Shown: positions 5,451 through 7,286 of the stretch, one piece after another
How positions within the stretch are numbered: position 1 is the first letter of the stretch
Layout: every line of letters starts with the position of its first letter
Assembly: GCA_029250425.1 (NCBI GenBank)
Contig: JAQXFF010000053.1
Location: 1-7,286 of the forward strand
Reading direction: 5' to 3'
Length of the DNA stretch: 7,286 nt
From: Candidatus Thalassarchaeaceae archaeon
GTDB taxonomy: Archaea > Thermoplasmatota > Poseidoniia > Poseidoniales > Thalassarchaeaceae
The notes under the pieces: model-generated
Told to the model about the DNA's origin: nothing
Databases searched by the model: none
What the model saw: only the letters and a program-made list of their open reading frames with translations
Position numbers and translations under genes: made by a program

Positions 5451-6587
5451 ATGGTGGAGAAGCGCGACTACTACGAGGTTCTAGGTGTTGAGAAGGACGC
5501 CAGTGATGGCGACCTGAAGAAAGCCTTCCGTAGTTTGGCTAGAAAACACCACCCCGACAAGAATCCTGATGATTCAGAAGCAGAGCATTTGTTCAAGGAA
5601 GTTCAGGAGGCTTATGCCGTATTATCCAATCCTGATCAACGCCGACAATACGACATGTTCGGCCACGATTCCCCAGGCGGTTCACCGTTCGGCCCGGGGG
5701 GCTTTCAAGGTGTTAACATCAATTTAGATGACCTGTTTGGTGGTGGTGGATTTGAATCAATTTTCTCAGGAATGTTTGGAGGTGGGCGTGCATCACGAGG
5801 TCGTAGAGGTAGCGATGTATTATTGCGTCAGCCGATTACTCTTGAGGAAGTTTTTACTGAGGCTGAAATCGAGGTGTCAGCGAAACTCTCAGCATCTTGT
5901 GAATCGTGTAATGGAACAGGTGCTAAATCACCAGACGACATTCAAACATGCTCGACTTGTGAAGGCCAAGGAAGAATTGTTCAACAAGCACGCGTAGGGC
6001 CCTTTGTCCAGCAAATGGTTTCTGATTGTCCTGATTGTAATGGTCAAGGTAAAGCAATTCGCAACCGTTGCTCGTTGTGTCGTGGAACGGGTTCAACCAA
6101 GCGCGAACAAAAACTTCGCATTCAAATTCCAACGGGTGCGGAAGATGGGCTCCGTCTTCGTCACCGTGGCAAGGGTGAACATATTGTGAATGGCCAAGCC
6201 GGAGATTTGTATATTCAATTCGAGGTCACTCCCCATGCTTGGTTTGAGAGAGACGGTCCAGATCTCATCATGGCTCTACCATTGGGTTATCCTGAAATGA
6301 TGTTGGGGACGAAAGTGGAGTTGCCTCATATCGATGGGAATCCACTGGTAATCGATGTGCCTGCGGGCGCCAAACCAAGTGAAACTTTACTGATCAGAGG
6401 CCGTGGAATGCCCTATCGTCGTGGACGTGGTAGAGGGGATGTTACTGTGTTGCTGAAATTACATGTACCTGAAAAATTCGACAAGACAATGGTTTCAACA
6501 CTTGAGGAAATGCTCCCTTCATTTGGGTTGCCAATTGAAGATGTTGAAGATGCAGTTAGGCGTGAGGCTGAAGATCGCCGGAACTGA
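5451..6587 (+). CDS. dnaJ: chaperone protein DnaJ (type I Hsp40)
   Basis: This 378-residue co-chaperone stimulates the DnaK (Hsp70) ATPase and delivers unfolded clients in the cytoplasm. All type I parts are present. The J domain spans about residues 5-70, with the essential HPD at 34-36. A Gly/Phe-rich region follows at about 71-119 (PFGPGGF, LFGGGGF, GMFGGG). The zinc-binding domain has four CxxCxGxG repeats at 150-157, 167-174, 193-200 and 207-214. The client-binding C-terminal domains run from about 220 to 345, ending in a short acidic tail. Length and order match bacterial DnaJ, which mesophilic archaea are thought to have acquired together with DnaK and GrpE. Neither dnaK nor grpE is in this window, so dnaJ is not immediately next to dnaK on either side here. 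It follows the zinc-ribbon membrane gene by 60 bp and converges with the gene ending at 6589, leaving a 1-bp gap. Confidence 0.97.
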   Translation: MVEKRDYYEVLGVEKDASDGDLKKAFRSLARKHHPDKNPDDSEAEHLFKEVQEAYAVLSNPDQRRQYDMFGHDSPGGSPFGPGGFQGVNINLDDLFGGGGFESIFSGMFGGGRASRGRRGSDVLLRQPITLEEVFTEAEIEVSAKLSASCESCNGTGAKSPDDIQTCSTCEGQGRIVQQARVGPFVQQMVSDCPDCNGQGKAIRNRCSLCRGTGSTKREQKLRIQIPTGAEDGLRLRHRGKGEHIVNGQAGDLYIQFEVTPHAWFERDGPDLIMALPLGYPEMMLGTKVELPHIDGNPLVIDVPAGAKPSETLLIRGRGMPYRRGRGRGDVTVLLKLHVPEKFDKTMVSTLEEMLPSFGLPIEDVEDAVRREAEDRRN

Positions 6588-6588
6588 A

Positions 6589-7286
6589 TTATTCCTCGTT
6601 CATTAGAAGTGCACGAGCTGGAATGGCTGCGAGAGGTTTCCCGTCCACAAGTCCCGAGAGGTGTAAATCGAGTCCGGAAGCAGTTCCTTCTAACTGTAAA
6701 CTTAGGAATCTGGTTGAACCAACTTCCAATGTGTCGAGGAAAATTTCGTCACCGTCATAAAGTGAAGTTGGAGATACCTTGGTAATTTTCCAAGACGGCC
6801 CTCCTGCGGCTTCAAAACGTAGTGCTGCCAATTCCCAGGGGGTGACTTCAACATGAATTCCTACCAACAAATTCCCGCGACTCATTCGCCATGCCTTTAT
6901 CGTGACTGAATCAGTGTGGTGTGTCAATGTGGCATCACCCATTTCGGTTTCTGTAGCCTTCCACTGAACTTCTTCAAGCATCTGCAAAGCACTGTCGATT
7001 TCATGCTCACTTGCATTTGTCTCGATGAGTTTTGACAGGCGCACGCGTAGTCGTTTCAAACGACTCCGTTCGTGTGATTGCACTTCTTCTGAAAGTTTAC
7101 TCCCGCGCAAACTCCATAGAACATAACCCATGGGTGATAGCATCAACAATCCGATTCCAATGTAAAATGGGATGAATTCCTTCCACCTGTCAACGATTTC
7201 TCCCGCTTCAGGGGGTCCAGCATCTTCACTTGTGACGTTGATTGTTTGCAATTCAAGGTGATATGCATCGATTCCGGCTAGTGTAT
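6589..7286 (-). CDS. membrane-anchored protein of unknown function, 5' end beyond the window
   Basis: The frame is open to the right edge with no in-frame ATG before the membrane segment, so the true start almost certainly lies outside the window. A TTG at 7251 is the only candidate inside, and the residues before it (TLAGIDAYHLEL) read as coding. About 232 residues are visible. A polar, probably extracytoplasmic stretch (INVTSEDAGPPEAGE) leads to one hydrophobic helix (FIPFYIGIGLLML to YVLWSL, encoded near 7112-7176). A highly charged helical, possibly coiled-coil segment (RSRLKRLRVRLSKL) follows, then a beta-rich C-terminal domain of about 110 residues ending in LLMNEE. I do not recognise the family. 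It could be a receptor- or stalk-like protein with an extracytoplasmic N-terminal domain, but that part is not visible. Its end is 1 bp from the dnaJ stop. Confidence 0.8.
   Translation of the reverse strand, partial: TLAGIDAYHLELQTINVTSEDAGPPEAGEIVDRWKEFIPFYIGIGLLMLSPMGYVLWSLRGSKLSEEVQSHERSRLKRLRVRLSKLIETNASEHEIDSALQMLEEVQWKATETEMGDATLTHHTDSVTIKAWRMSRGNLLVGIHVEVTPWELAALRFEAAGGPSWKITKVSPTSLYDGDEIFLDTLEVGSTRFLSLQLEGTASGLDLHLSGLVDGKPLAAIPARALLMNEE

Overview
The window looks like a piece of the compact genome of a mesophilic archaeon, most likely a marine planktonic euryarchaeon of the Marine Group II (Poseidoniales) type. The strongest taxonomic clue is a protein of the archaea-restricted COG1325/PF01877 (UPF0201) RNA-binding family. 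A full bacterial-type DnaJ, an EF-hand protein, a membrane protein ending in a zinc ribbon, moderate G+C and very tight gene packing fit the same picture. The lineage is an inference from gene content. No rRNA, tRNA, CRISPR, insertion sequence, integrase or phage gene was seen.

Layout from left to right: (1) The end of an EF-hand protein (to 301), then an unrecognised acidic helical protein (316-795), both on +. (2) Two small multi-pass membrane proteins on the minus strand (796-1170 and 1237-1791), the first abutting the preceding + gene tail to tail. (3) A + strand gene (1854-2888) that fuses a complete pyroglutamyl-peptidase I domain to a complete MutT-like Nudix hydrolase domain. It diverges from the membrane-protein pair over about 60 bp and its stop overlaps the next gene by 4 bp. 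(4) The archaeal COG1325 RNA-binding protein on minus (2885-3409), divergent from (5) an ExoA-like family 2 glycosyltransferase with C-terminal membrane helices on + (3494-4540). (6) A two-helix membrane protein with a long Ser-rich linker and a C-terminal zinc ribbon (4590-5390), then (7) DnaJ (5451-6587), both on +. (8) A membrane-anchored protein of unknown function on minus, running off the right edge (6589-7286) and ending 1 bp from dnaJ.

The genes do not form one evident pathway. They are housekeeping or lineage-specific genes: protein and nucleotide quality control (peptidase-Nudix fusion, DnaJ), RNA metabolism (COG1325), surface polysaccharide or glycolipid synthesis (glycosyltransferase) and unknown membrane proteins. 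The most distinctive item is the peptidase-Nudix fusion. Next are the glycosyltransferase, which lacks the usual acidic DXD position, and the symmetric divergent promoter region at 1792-1853. Every head-to-head or tail-to-tail junction is very short, so convergent transcripts must overlap at their 3' ends.
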